Source of the DNA: an uncultured Myxococcales bacterium
GTDB lineage: Bacteria; Myxococcota_A; UBA9042; CAIXZC01
Assembly: GCA_903895725.1 (NCBI GenBank)
Contig: CAITUV010000015.1
Location: forward strand, 20,274-84,273
DNA: 64,000 nt
Reading direction: 5' to 3'
Of the stretch, positions 18,220 to 26,316 are shown one piece after another. The first letter of the stretch is position 1. Every line of letters starts with the position of its first letter. The notes below the pieces were generated by a model, which saw nothing but the letters and a program-made list of their open reading frames with translations, did not search any database and was not told the DNA's origin. The position numbers and the translations under genes are program-made.

Positions 18220-18965
18220 CGGATTACCCCTTGCTGTTCGAGGAATGGGCACCCCTCGATTCCCCCTGGGCGGTGTGGGCCAAGCCGGTGCTGTTCTGGC
18301 CGCTGGACGGAGTGCCGCCGCGCCCCCTGCCTCCGGACACGCTGCCGGCCGTGGACTGGGCTCCGCCCGTCCAATCGGGGGCAGCGCTCATCATCGACAT
18401 GCCGGGGGCCTCATCGGTTCTCGAGGGACTTGCCCTGGCCTTGCGGGGCTACCGCCCCATCCCGGTGTTCAATGGTTGTCACTCACTGGGGGGCCTCATC
18501 GATGTCGAGCCCATCGTCAAAGCGCTGACCGACGGCATCACGGTGCTCCGGTCGCAACGATTGGCCGGGGATGCCCCCCCTGCGTTCATGATTGACAGCC
18601 GGCGTCTTGAAGCGATGCGGAAGGTTGCTCCGGGCGACTTTGACAATCGATGGTGCCTGTTTCCCCAGGATCTGCCCTCGGCCAGGCACCTTCTCGAAGC
18701 AGGCATTCGAACCGTCGTTCTTCGCAGCCAGGACTGCCAGAATGACATGGAGCACGTGCTGGTGCGCTTCCAGATGGCCGGCTTGCAGCTCGAGACTGCG
18801 ATCCCTGGAAGCGTGGGACGGACACCGCTGCGGGTTTCGAAGCCATCGGGGTTTCGCAGCGCATGGCACAGGCTGGAGGTCCTTCTTGGATTGCGCCGCA
18901 ACTCGGCCGGAGGGTTTGGGGGAATCGTGCCTGAGCCGTCCCAGTCCTCCCATCGGTACGGCTAG
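18216..18965 (+). CDS. Conserved-looking protein of unknown function in ATP-grasp operon
   Basis: 249 residues, no signal peptide or membrane segment. The N-terminus is Trp/Pro-rich (WAPLDSPWAVWAKPVLFWPLDG). The middle looks like an alpha/beta fold (AALIIDMPGASSVLEGLALALRGYRPIPVFNGC, AFMIDSRRL, CLFPQDLPSARHLLEAGIRTVVLRSQD), reminiscent of a Rossmann-like fold but without a recognisable nucleotide motif. The Asp in IDMPG and IDSRR and Cys in NGCHS are candidates for function. ATGA overlap with the ATP-grasp gene implies a joint job. I do not recognise the family. Confidence 0.75.
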   Translation: MTDYPLLFEEWAPLDSPWAVWAKPVLFWPLDGVPPRPLPPDTLPAVDWAPPVQSGAALIIDMPGASSVLEGLALALRGYRPIPVFNGCHSLGGLIDVEPIVKALTDGITVLRSQRLAGDAPPAFMIDSRRLEAMRKVAPGDFDNRWCLFPQDLPSARHLLEAGIRTVVLRSQDCQNDMEHVLVRFQMAGLQLETAIPGSVGRTPLRVSKPSGFRSAWHRLEVLLGLRRNSAGGFGGIVPEPSQSSHRYG

Positions 18966-19023
18966 CCGGCCCCATGGTTGGTGGTCGCCGCGCCGCCGGT
19001 CACCCCCTATCCCACTCCTTTCA

Positions 19024-19053
19024 TTGCGTCCGCACGCCTGCATGAAGTAGGAT
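19024..19053 (+). promoter_or_regulatory. Candidate promoter for the metzincin lipoprotein
   Basis: TTGCGT, 18 bases, TAGGAT, ending 31 bases before the ATG at 19085. Confidence 0.35.
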
Positions 19054-19084
19054 GAGCGCGTTTCTTCGCTGTGGAGGGAGTTCC

Positions 19085-22000
19085 ATGAGATTCCTCGCTG
19101 TGCCATTCACCGCATCGTTGGCTGCCGCCCTCTTGACTTGTGCGCTGCTTGCCGCCTCGTGTGCGGAGGAGCGGGAGCCGATCAACCAGGTGCAGACCTT
19201 CGCCCTCGACAAGTCCTTCTTCGTGGGGCCCGACCTGCAGGACCCGGCGGACAACCCTGAATTCTGGGCCCAGGCCACGCTCGTCGACGTGCCCTACGGA
19301 GCGACCCAGGAAAGCCTGTTCACCTCCACCTACGCCCAGCCGGTCTCCCGCATCCGATGGTACATCACGGAAGACCTGCTCCTGGCCCGCATGGCCTATG
19401 AGCGCGTCGAGGGCACGGATGGGAAGGGTGTTGGCGAGAAGACGGACGAAGGAACCATCGTCGCCGCCTTCACCATCGAGAAGCACTTCGACATCGCCTA
19501 CGACTACAACTCGACGACCGGCGAGAAGGTCAACGTCCTGCTGGAAAACGACACGGACAGACCCTGGTTCGAGCGCAAGTACATGCGCGTGGACTTCTCG
19601 AAGAACCTTGTGACCGACTCCTACGACCTGGATACCCTGTCCATGCTCGGGATGTTCGACGGCATCGAGTACGAGCCCCTCGCCTACTACGTGGACGATC
19701 CGACCGACGACGACGCCCCCTACTTCGACTGGAAGACCGGCTATTTCGACATCACGCTCAAAGCATTTGCCAAGCCGCAGACCATCGACCTGTCCGACAT
19801 GGGATGGGGAATCGACGAATTCCCGGCCTGCTGGCTCGAGTATGATTTCCTCTACGGAACGTGGCCGGCCGGAAGCTGTGCTCCCGTCGAGCTGACGATC
19901 CGCCATGCGTTCCGTCGGGTCGAGGACTTCGATTTCGAGCCCATCGAGTGGGACGGCGAGCGGTTCCAGGCCTATGGTGCCTTCTACATCGAGCGGTTCG
20001 GGTACAACCGCAACTACGGCATGAGCGACGAGCAGTGGCACCGTTTCCTCACCCATTACCAGCTTTGGGAGAGGAGCCACTACTACTCGGATCCAGCCAA
20101 CATGGCCGGCCCCGTCGAGTGCTTTACGCCGGAGACGACGCCCATCGGCGATGATCCCCACCGTGACCTCGATGCCAACGGTACGGAAGACGAGTGCGAA
20201 GCCGTCGGCCCCGGCTCACGCTGCGATACGTTCACCCAGAAGTGCACCCTCCCCTTCTCCCAGCGCAAGCCCAAGCCCATCGCCTGGTACTACACGTCCG
20301 GAAGCGACCCGGAGATGTTCGACACGACCTATCTGTCCGCCCACCAGTGGGACGTGGCGCTCCGGCATGCCGTCATGACCGCCCGGTACACCGAGTGTAT
20401 GGCCACGGGCGGCAAGGAGTGCGCCAAGAGCTGGCCTGTTTACTTCGGTCAGGCCGAGGAGCACCAGGACGCCATGGCGCTGGCCCTGGAAGTCGATGAC
20501 TGCCGCAACGGCATCGCCTACGCAGACCGAAAGAAGGATCCGGCCAAGTGTGCGGCCCTGGCCGACGATCTCGGCAAGAAGCGGGGCTACTCGGAGGGAG
20601 TCATTGCCCTTGCCAAGATGGACGAGATCCTCGTGCTCTGCCACAGCCCGGTGGCTTTCGACGATCCCCCGGCCTGTGGGACCGGGCGGCTGCCCGAGGA
20701 CGTTTCGGACGAGACGTGCAAGGCCGCGGTGGCCTGGGCCGACCAGGCCGAGAACGGTGCCGGTAGCGGTGACGCAGCTTCCTCGGGCTCCACCGCTCCG
20801 GGCGGCATGACGCTCGAGGACTGGTATTCCCAGATTGCGGACTCGTGCCGCGACGTGCTCCGGGTTCGCCGGGGAGACATGCGGTACCACCAGATCAACG
20901 TGATTCGAGAGCCGGAGTTCTCCGCTCCGTGGGGAATCTACGTCGATGCCGAGGATCCGCTCAACGGACAGAAGATCGCGGCCAGCGTCAATGTCTGGTC
21001 GACGGTGACGGACGGCTGGGCCCAGAAGCTGGTGGATCAGTTCCGGTACATCGGCGGAGAGCTGACGACTCAGGACGTGACCGAAGGGGACTATGTGGCC
21101 GACTGGGCCCAGGCAGTCGAAGCGGCCTCCGGCGGGGGCGTGTTCCCGGCCATGTCCCGCTCGACCGTGGACCAGAAGCTCTCGGAGTTTGCGGTGGGCA
21201 AGGCAATCGACCTGCCCAAGGCCCACGCTGCGTTCGAAAAGGCGTTCCCACAGGCCATGAAGAAGGCCCGCAAGATGGCACAGCAGTTCCGAGGTGTGAA
21301 AGCCCGGGCCGGTGCGGCGACGACCTGGGGACCTCTTCTTGCTGCCCGGCGTCACCATGCAGCCGATTCCCCGGTCGAAGCCTCGCTGCTCAACAAGATG
21401 ATCCAGCAGCTCTTCGGCGTGGATTCGCTGCCGCTGGGGAGCGCTCTGACCGACCTCGTGTCACCGCTGCGGGCCGGCAATCCGTCCGTCCGACGTGAAA
21501 TGCACCGGCTCAAGCAGACGGCCATGGCACGCCGTGGTGCCTGCATGCTCGAGGCAGCCCAGGCCCCCATGGACATGGCCGCGCTCTCGTCGCATCTCGA
21601 GGCGAAGTTCGGGAAGTTCAATCGGGAGGACCCGCCTGCGGTCCAGTACGAGCGTGCGGAGAAGATGCGCAAGTACCTGTCGAAACGGGTGCACAACGGT
21701 GCCATCGTGCACGAGATGGGGCACTCCATCGGCATGCGCCACAACTTCGTCAGCTCGGCCGACGCCTGGTTCTACCGGCCGCAGTACTGGCAGTTGCGGA
21801 CGAAGAACGGCACGGTCGACAAGACGTGCACCGATCTGAGCCCGACCGGTGAAGAGTGCGTCGGGCCGCGCTACTTCGACCCCCTGACGCAGGAGGAGCA
21901 GGACAATCTCATTCACATGTTCATGCAGAGCTCGGTCATGGACTATCCGGGCGAGGCGACCCAGGACTTCGCTGACCTCGGGCCCTTCGACTTCGCCGCT

Positions 22001-23983
22001 GCTCGCATCTTCTATGGCGATGCGGTTGCGGTGCACGCGGACGAATCCTACAACGTGGGCAGCCAGCGGGCCACGACAGTGCTCGACAAGGCCGATGATT
22101 TCGGCGGCATCCTCGGCATCTCGCACTTCTGGGGCGAGGACGAGGTCCACTACTCAGGCCTGCAGAAGCTGTTTGAGCTCATCCAGGACTGCCGCGACGT
22201 CAATGCCGAGGACTTCCGTCCCGCGCGTTATGATGCCGAGCGGGACGGGGCATGGGACGCCGTGCTCGACGGCATGCTCGTGAAGGTCGACGGCAAGACG
22301 ACCCGATGCAGGACGCAGCCGGTGGATTACGTGTGGTGGAGGCAGATGCGCAAGCCCACCACGGACGAGTACGACGGCTGGAACACGACGGGCCACACCG
22401 TGGATCCTGCGGGCCGCACTCGAGTCCCGTACGGGTTTGCCACCGATGACTGGGCCGACCTCGGGAACGCCAGCGTCTACACCCACGACAACGGGGCCGA
22501 CCCGTACGAAATCTTCGGCTTCCTGATCACCATGCAGGAAGTGATGCACATCTGGGACAACTACCGCCGCGGGCAGCAGGATTTCAGCGTGCGGGCGGCT
22601 GCCGAGCGCTCCCTCTGGCGCTACAACGAGAAGATTCGGGATGGAGTCAAGGGACTCACTCTGATGCGCAACTTCTTCATGGACTACGCACTCGAGGAAG
22701 GGCTCGACCCGGATGCGTTCTGGTCCTATGTCTCACCGCACTGGTACCCGAACAACATCGTGGCCTCCGGACTCGTGTTCGACCACTTCGTTCGGATGGC
22801 GACGCGGCCGCAGTCGGGACCACATTTCCGCAAGGGGAGCGACTCGGTGCTGCGAAGCTCGGTGGACACGGCGGGAGATCCCACGGCGACCGTCGTTCTG
22901 GTCCCCAACGGGGTTACGGGACGGTTCGGCAAGGTGAACCCGGGCGGGCGCCCCATCGAGAACCGCTACGCCGACAACCTGGGCGAGTACAACTACGAGC
23001 GCACGGTCAATGCCGGGGCCTACTACGACAAGATCCACGCGGCCATGCTGCTGACCGAGTCGGTGGACAACTTCATCAGCGACACGCGGCAGGACTTCGT
23101 CGACCCCCGCTACCGGGCCGTGTCCGTGGCCGACCTGTTCCCGGAAGGCTACCGCCGCTTCCTCGGGAACATGCTGACCGGCGACGACGCTCTCAAGGGC
23201 CCCCGGCTGGCAGCGGATGCCTCGGGCAAGCCGCTGCTCGATGCCGACGGGTTCCCGGCCTCGGGAATCGGCTGGACCTCCTGGTGGGGTGAAGAGCCCA
23301 GAGCCTGCTTCCCGGCCGAGGGGACGGAAGTGTGCGCCTCGTGGGGCAAGAGCACGGACATCGAGCTCCCGGACAACGCTCCGGACTCGGTCATCTCCAT
23401 CGATCCCCAGGTCGGCTGGGAGGAGCAGAAGTTCTTCATCGCATGGACCCTGCTCTACCTTCCGGAAAACGAGCAGCAGACCTGGATCGACCAGTTCCGC
23501 ATCTGGGAGCTCGGAAAGGATGCGGACCCCGGGATCGATCAGCGCATCGAGTTCCACAACCCGTCCGGGAAGGTCTACGTGGCCCGCACCTTCGGCAAGG
23601 AGACCGTGTTCGGCAAGACCGTGCAGAAAGGCATCGCGGCTCGCGTGCTCCAGTACGCCAACGAGCTGCTCCACCAGGGCTACGAAACGACCGACGGCCC
23701 GGACATCGACCAGGACGGGACTCCGGACTGGTACCTTCCCGTCTACAATCCTCAGACCGGTGCCCCCGTCGTGCTCTACGACCCGGGAATCGCCGGCATG
23801 GACTGGGAATGGGAGTACCCGGAAGGCGTCGAGGGGTGTGATGCCAACGACAACTCCTTGTGCAAATGCTCCAACAACCGGGCGTGCGTCGCGCTGGAAC
23901 GGTACGTCGAAGTGCCCTTCTTCCTGCGGCAGACGCTCGACGCGTACAACATGATGGATCCCCAGCCGGATGGGATCTGGTAG
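19085..23983 (+). CDS. Giant zinc metalloprotease (metzincin) lipoprotein
   Basis: 1632 residues with a lipobox (LLAASC, Cys26). The active site HEMGHSIGMRH (876-886) is the HExxHxxGxxH zinc site, followed by NFVSSADAWFYRP and SSVMDYPGEATQDFADLGPFD, whose S-V-M-D-Y is the Met-turn. This layout matches the Met_zincin (DUF4953/DUF5117-type) family, which are normally about 800-900 residues; the 850-residue N-terminal half is extra and carries a cluster of cysteines and no recognised domain. ATG 19085 follows GGAGGGAG. Probably an exported protease held on the outer side of a membrane; substrate unknown. Confidence 0.88.
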   Translation: MRFLAVPFTASLAAALLTCALLAASCAEEREPINQVQTFALDKSFFVGPDLQDPADNPEFWAQATLVDVPYGATQESLFTSTYAQPVSRIRWYITEDLLLARMAYERVEGTDGKGVGEKTDEGTIVAAFTIEKHFDIAYDYNSTTGEKVNVLLENDTDRPWFERKYMRVDFSKNLVTDSYDLDTLSMLGMFDGIEYEPLAYYVDDPTDDDAPYFDWKTGYFDITLKAFAKPQTIDLSDMGWGIDEFPACWLEYDFLYGTWPAGSCAPVELTIRHAFRRVEDFDFEPIEWDGERFQAYGAFYIERFGYNRNYGMSDEQWHRFLTHYQLWERSHYYSDPANMAGPVECFTPETTPIGDDPHRDLDANGTEDECEAVGPGSRCDTFTQKCTLPFSQRKPKPIAWYYTSGSDPEMFDTTYLSAHQWDVALRHAVMTARYTECMATGGKECAKSWPVYFGQAEEHQDAMALALEVDDCRNGIAYADRKKDPAKCAALADDLGKKRGYSEGVIALAKMDEILVLCHSPVAFDDPPACGTGRLPEDVSDETCKAAVAWADQAENGAGSGDAASSGSTAPGGMTLEDWYSQIADSCRDVLRVRRGDMRYHQINVIREPEFSAPWGIYVDAEDPLNGQKIAASVNVWSTVTDGWAQKLVDQFRYIGGELTTQDVTEGDYVADWAQAVEAASGGGVFPAMSRSTVDQKLSEFAVGKAIDLPKAHAAFEKAFPQAMKKARKMAQQFRGVKARAGAATTWGPLLAARRHHAADSPVEASLLNKMIQQLFGVDSLPLGSALTDLVSPLRAGNPSVRREMHRLKQTAMARRGACMLEAAQAPMDMAALSSHLEAKFGKFNREDPPAVQYERAEKMRKYLSKRVHNGAIVHEMGHSIGMRHNFVSSADAWFYRPQYWQLRTKNGTVDKTCTDLSPTGEECVGPRYFDPLTQEEQDNLIHMFMQSSVMDYPGEATQDFADLGPFDFAAARIFYGDAVAVHADESYNVGSQRATTVLDKADDFGGILGISHFWGEDEVHYSGLQKLFELIQDCRDVNAEDFRPARYDAERDGAWDAVLDGMLVKVDGKTTRCRTQPVDYVWWRQMRKPTTDEYDGWNTTGHTVDPAGRTRVPYGFATDDWADLGNASVYTHDNGADPYEIFGFLITMQEVMHIWDNYRRGQQDFSVRAAAERSLWRYNEKIRDGVKGLTLMRNFFMDYALEEGLDPDAFWSYVSPHWYPNNIVASGLVFDHFVRMATRPQSGPHFRKGSDSVLRSSVDTAGDPTATVVLVPNGVTGRFGKVNPGGRPIENRYADNLGEYNYERTVNAGAYYDKIHAAMLLTESVDNFISDTRQDFVDPRYRAVSVADLFPEGYRRFLGNMLTGDDALKGPRLAADASGKPLLDADGFPASGIGWTSWWGEEPRACFPAEGTEVCASWGKSTDIELPDNAPDSVISIDPQVGWEEQKFFIAWTLLYLPENEQQTWIDQFRIWELGKDADPGIDQRIEFHNPSGKVYVARTFGKETVFGKTVQKGIAARVLQYANELLHQGYETTDGPDIDQDGTPDWYLPVYNPQTGAPVVLYDPGIAGMDWEWEYPEGVEGCDANDNSLCKCSNNRACVALERYVEVPFFLRQTLDAYNMMDPQPDGIW

Positions 23984-23997
23984 GCGATGGGAATGCG

Positions 23998-24074
23998 TAG
24001 GGCGGCGGCGGCGGTGAAGAAGACATGGGACGGATGGGACGGATAGGACACATAGGACGAATAGGACCCGCCGC
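23998..24074. repeat. GGAC-array interspersed element, copy A
   Basis: GGC triplet run, then GAAGACATGGGACG, then about four 12-base units of GGAC(G/A)NATRGGAC style, ending CCCGCCGC. The GGC run and the closing GCC run are complementary. Fills the gap between the metzincin gene and the next lipoprotein gene; matches copies B and C. Confidence 0.75.
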
Positions 24075-24131
24075 TTGGGAAGCCAGAAGTCACTGGCGCC
24101 TCGGGTCTGACGGTCCACGGAGGTGAGTGCA

Positions 24132-25298
24132 ATGAGTAGATTGGCTGGTATGGCAACGCTGATCTTCCTGGCCGCTTGCGGCAATGGAAATACCGCTCCA
24201 AAGGCGGGAACGGAAGGTGCGGCGTGTCTTCCCGTGTCGACTTGCGACGCCGGGCTCCAGTGCAAGGATGATGTGTGCGTGCCGATCCCCGCAGCGCCGG
24301 AGACGGTGAAGGATACGTGCAAGCCTTCCTGCGCAGACCGCAAGTGCGGACCGGACGGTTGCGGTGGAAGCTGTGGCGGCTGTGCCGGCGGGCAGACCTG
24401 CTCGGTCGAAGGCCAGTGTGTCTGCGCACCGGATTGTGGCGGTCTCGAGTGCGGCGATGACGGCTGCGGGGGCTCCTGCGGTGCCTGTGCAGAAGGGAGC
24501 CAGTGCCTTTCCGGAGCCTGCGTGTGCGAGCCGGACTGTGCGGGCAAGGAATGCGGCGACGACGGCTGCGGGGGCAGTTGCGGCACGTGCATCGGCAGCC
24601 TGGCCGAGTGCCTGGAAGGGGCCTGCCTCTGTGACCCCGACTGTGCCGGCGCCGAATGCGGCGACAACGGCTGCGGCGGCTCGTGCGGTCACTGCCCGAC
24701 CGGTGCCGACTGCATCGAGTGGCTCTGTGTGTTCCCCTGTACGCCGGACTGTACCGGACTCGTGTGCGGCGACGATGGCTGCGGAGGCTCGTGCGGCGAG
24801 TGCGAAGGCTTGCTGGCCGAGTGCATCCAGGGTGCGTGCGAGTGCACGCCGGTGTGCAAGGGTCTCGAGTGCGGCGACGACGGCTGCAACGGCTCGTGCG
24901 GAACCTGCCCGGTAGGGAAGCCCTACTGCGTCGAGGGCAGATGCGAGGAGACCTGCGTCCCGCAGTGCCTGGACTTGGAGTGCGGGGATGACGGCTGCGG
25001 AGGCTCGTGCGGCGATTGCCCTGCTGGCGTGGAGTGCATCGAGGGGATCTGCGACAGCGCCTGCGGAGTCTGCCCCGAGGGGACTTCGTGCGAGTACTTC
25101 CCCGACCAGACGGGCTGGTGCGGAGGCGAAGGATGTGCCGAAGGCCTGACGTACGAAGGCGAGTGCGGAGATGACGGCAGTACGCTGATCTGGTGCGAGG
25201 AAGGGGTGACCTACGCCATCGACTGCGACTGGTTCGACCCGGAAAGCACGTGTTCCTGGCTCGAGGAGGAGGGGTTCTACGACTGCACGGCTCCCTGA
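24132..25298 (+). CDS. Cystine-rich repeat lipoprotein (CGDDGCGGSCG type)
   Basis: About 388 residues, lipobox IFLAAC (Cys16). At least seven repeats of about 36 residues carry the core ECGDDGCGGSCGxC preceded by CxPDC. ATG 24132 lies 4 bases after GGAGGTGAG; the earlier GTG at 24123 is inside that ribosome site. The last 70 residues depart from the repeat (CEYFPDQTGWCGGEGC, CDWFDPESTCSWLEEEGFYDC). Such disulphide-rich arrays are typical of myxobacterial exported proteins; adhesion or matrix role is inference. The DNA is itself repetitive with a period near 110 bases. Confidence 0.88.
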   Translation: MSRLAGMATLIFLAACGNGNTAPKAGTEGAACLPVSTCDAGLQCKDDVCVPIPAAPETVKDTCKPSCADRKCGPDGCGGSCGGCAGGQTCSVEGQCVCAPDCGGLECGDDGCGGSCGACAEGSQCLSGACVCEPDCAGKECGDDGCGGSCGTCIGSLAECLEGACLCDPDCAGAECGDNGCGGSCGHCPTGADCIEWLCVFPCTPDCTGLVCGDDGCGGSCGECEGLLAECIQGACECTPVCKGLECGDDGCNGSCGTCPVGKPYCVEGRCEETCVPQCLDLECGDDGCGGSCGDCPAGVECIEGICDSACGVCPEGTSCEYFPDQTGWCGGEGCAEGLTYEGECGDDGSTLIWCEEGVTYAIDCDWFDPESTCSWLEEEGFYDCTAP

Positions 25299-25370
25299 GC
25301 TTCCGGCCACTCGCGTCTACCCCACCGTCCCCCTCAGCCTCCGACCTCTCGCACCTGCTGCCCCGTGCCC

Positions 25371-26312
25371 TCAGCCTCCAACCCTTCTGGCCTGCTGCAC
25401 CGTGCCCTGAGCCTCCTTCTCCCCCGCGTGCCGAACGCCTCCGAGATCGAATGCGAGTGCCAGCACCGACGAGGAAATCAGCACGTAGCCGACCAGCGTG
25501 GCGCCGGTAAGGGGCTCGCCCCAGGCCCACCACGCCACGAGGCCGGCCATGGCAGGCTCCGAGAGCGTCGCTGCCGATACGCGGGAGGCATCCAGGTGTC
25601 GAAGCGAGTGGTTGAAGGCCGTATGCCCGATCATCGTGGGAACGAGCGCCATCAGCACGAAGCACATCCAGTTGCGCGCCGAGTAGTCCACGACCGGACC
25701 GCCCAATGCGACCAGGGCGGCCATGGAGGTGAGCCCGGCCACGCCGTACACAGCGCTCACGTAGGCCCCGCTGTCGAGCTTTCGGAGCACGGGCTTTCCC
25801 GCCAGGAAATACAAGGTGAACAACGCCGAGCAGAGCAGTGCCAGCAGGTCGCCGGTCAGCGACCGCAACGACACGTCCAGGTCATGTGCCCCGATCACCG
25901 TGACTCCCGCAATGCCGAGCAACACGGCCACCGCCAGCCTCGGAGACACCCGTTCCCCGAACACCAGGTAAGCGGCCGCGGCCGTGATCACGGGGTTCAC
26001 GGCGAAGAACACCGAGGCGTTGGCCACGGTCGTGTGCTGAACTGCAGCGATCCACGAGATCAGGTGGCCGGCCAGCGCCAGGCCCGCCAGCACCAGCAGC
26101 CCGAGCTCCCGCCGCGAAAGATCGGTAATCTGCCCCAGTGACCTCCATCCGAAAGGTAGCATCAGCAGACTGGCGAGGAGCAGTCTCCAGGCGGCAATGG
26201 CGGCGGGCTGTGCATCACCAATTCGAATCAGATTGCCGGACTGGCTGGCGGCAACCAGGCCAATGGCCAGGAAGAGATAGACCGAACGAGGCGTCCCTTG
26301 ACTCACGAACAC
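25371..26312 (-). CDS. EamA/DMT-family transporter
   Basis: About 313 residues with ten membrane helices in two EamA halves: first half YLFLAIGLVAASQSGNLIRI to VFGERVSPRLAVAVLLGIAGVTVIGA, second half GDLLALLCSALFTLYFLAGKPV to WAWGEPLTGATLVGYVLISSSVLAL. The family includes metabolite exporters and permeases of the drug/metabolite superfamily; substrate not readable. The open frame continues upstream into the neighbouring gene but that part is shadow sequence; start is probably GTG 26312 or GTG 26306, neither with a strong ribosome site. The upstream gene's stop at 26317 is 4 bases away, so translational coupling is likely. Confidence 0.86.
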   Translation of the reverse strand: MFVSQGTPRSVYLFLAIGLVAASQSGNLIRIGDAQPAAIAAWRLLLASLLMLPFGWRSLGQITDLSRRELGLLVLAGLALAGHLISWIAAVQHTTVANASVFFAVNPVITAAAAYLVFGERVSPRLAVAVLLGIAGVTVIGAHDLDVSLRSLTGDLLALLCSALFTLYFLAGKPVLRKLDSGAYVSAVYGVAGLTSMAALVALGGPVVDYSARNWMCFVLMALVPTMIGHTAFNHSLRHLDASRVSAATLSEPAMAGLVAWWAWGEPLTGATLVGYVLISSSVLALAFDLGGVRHAGEKEAQGTVQQARRVGG

Positions 26313-26316
26313 ACCA

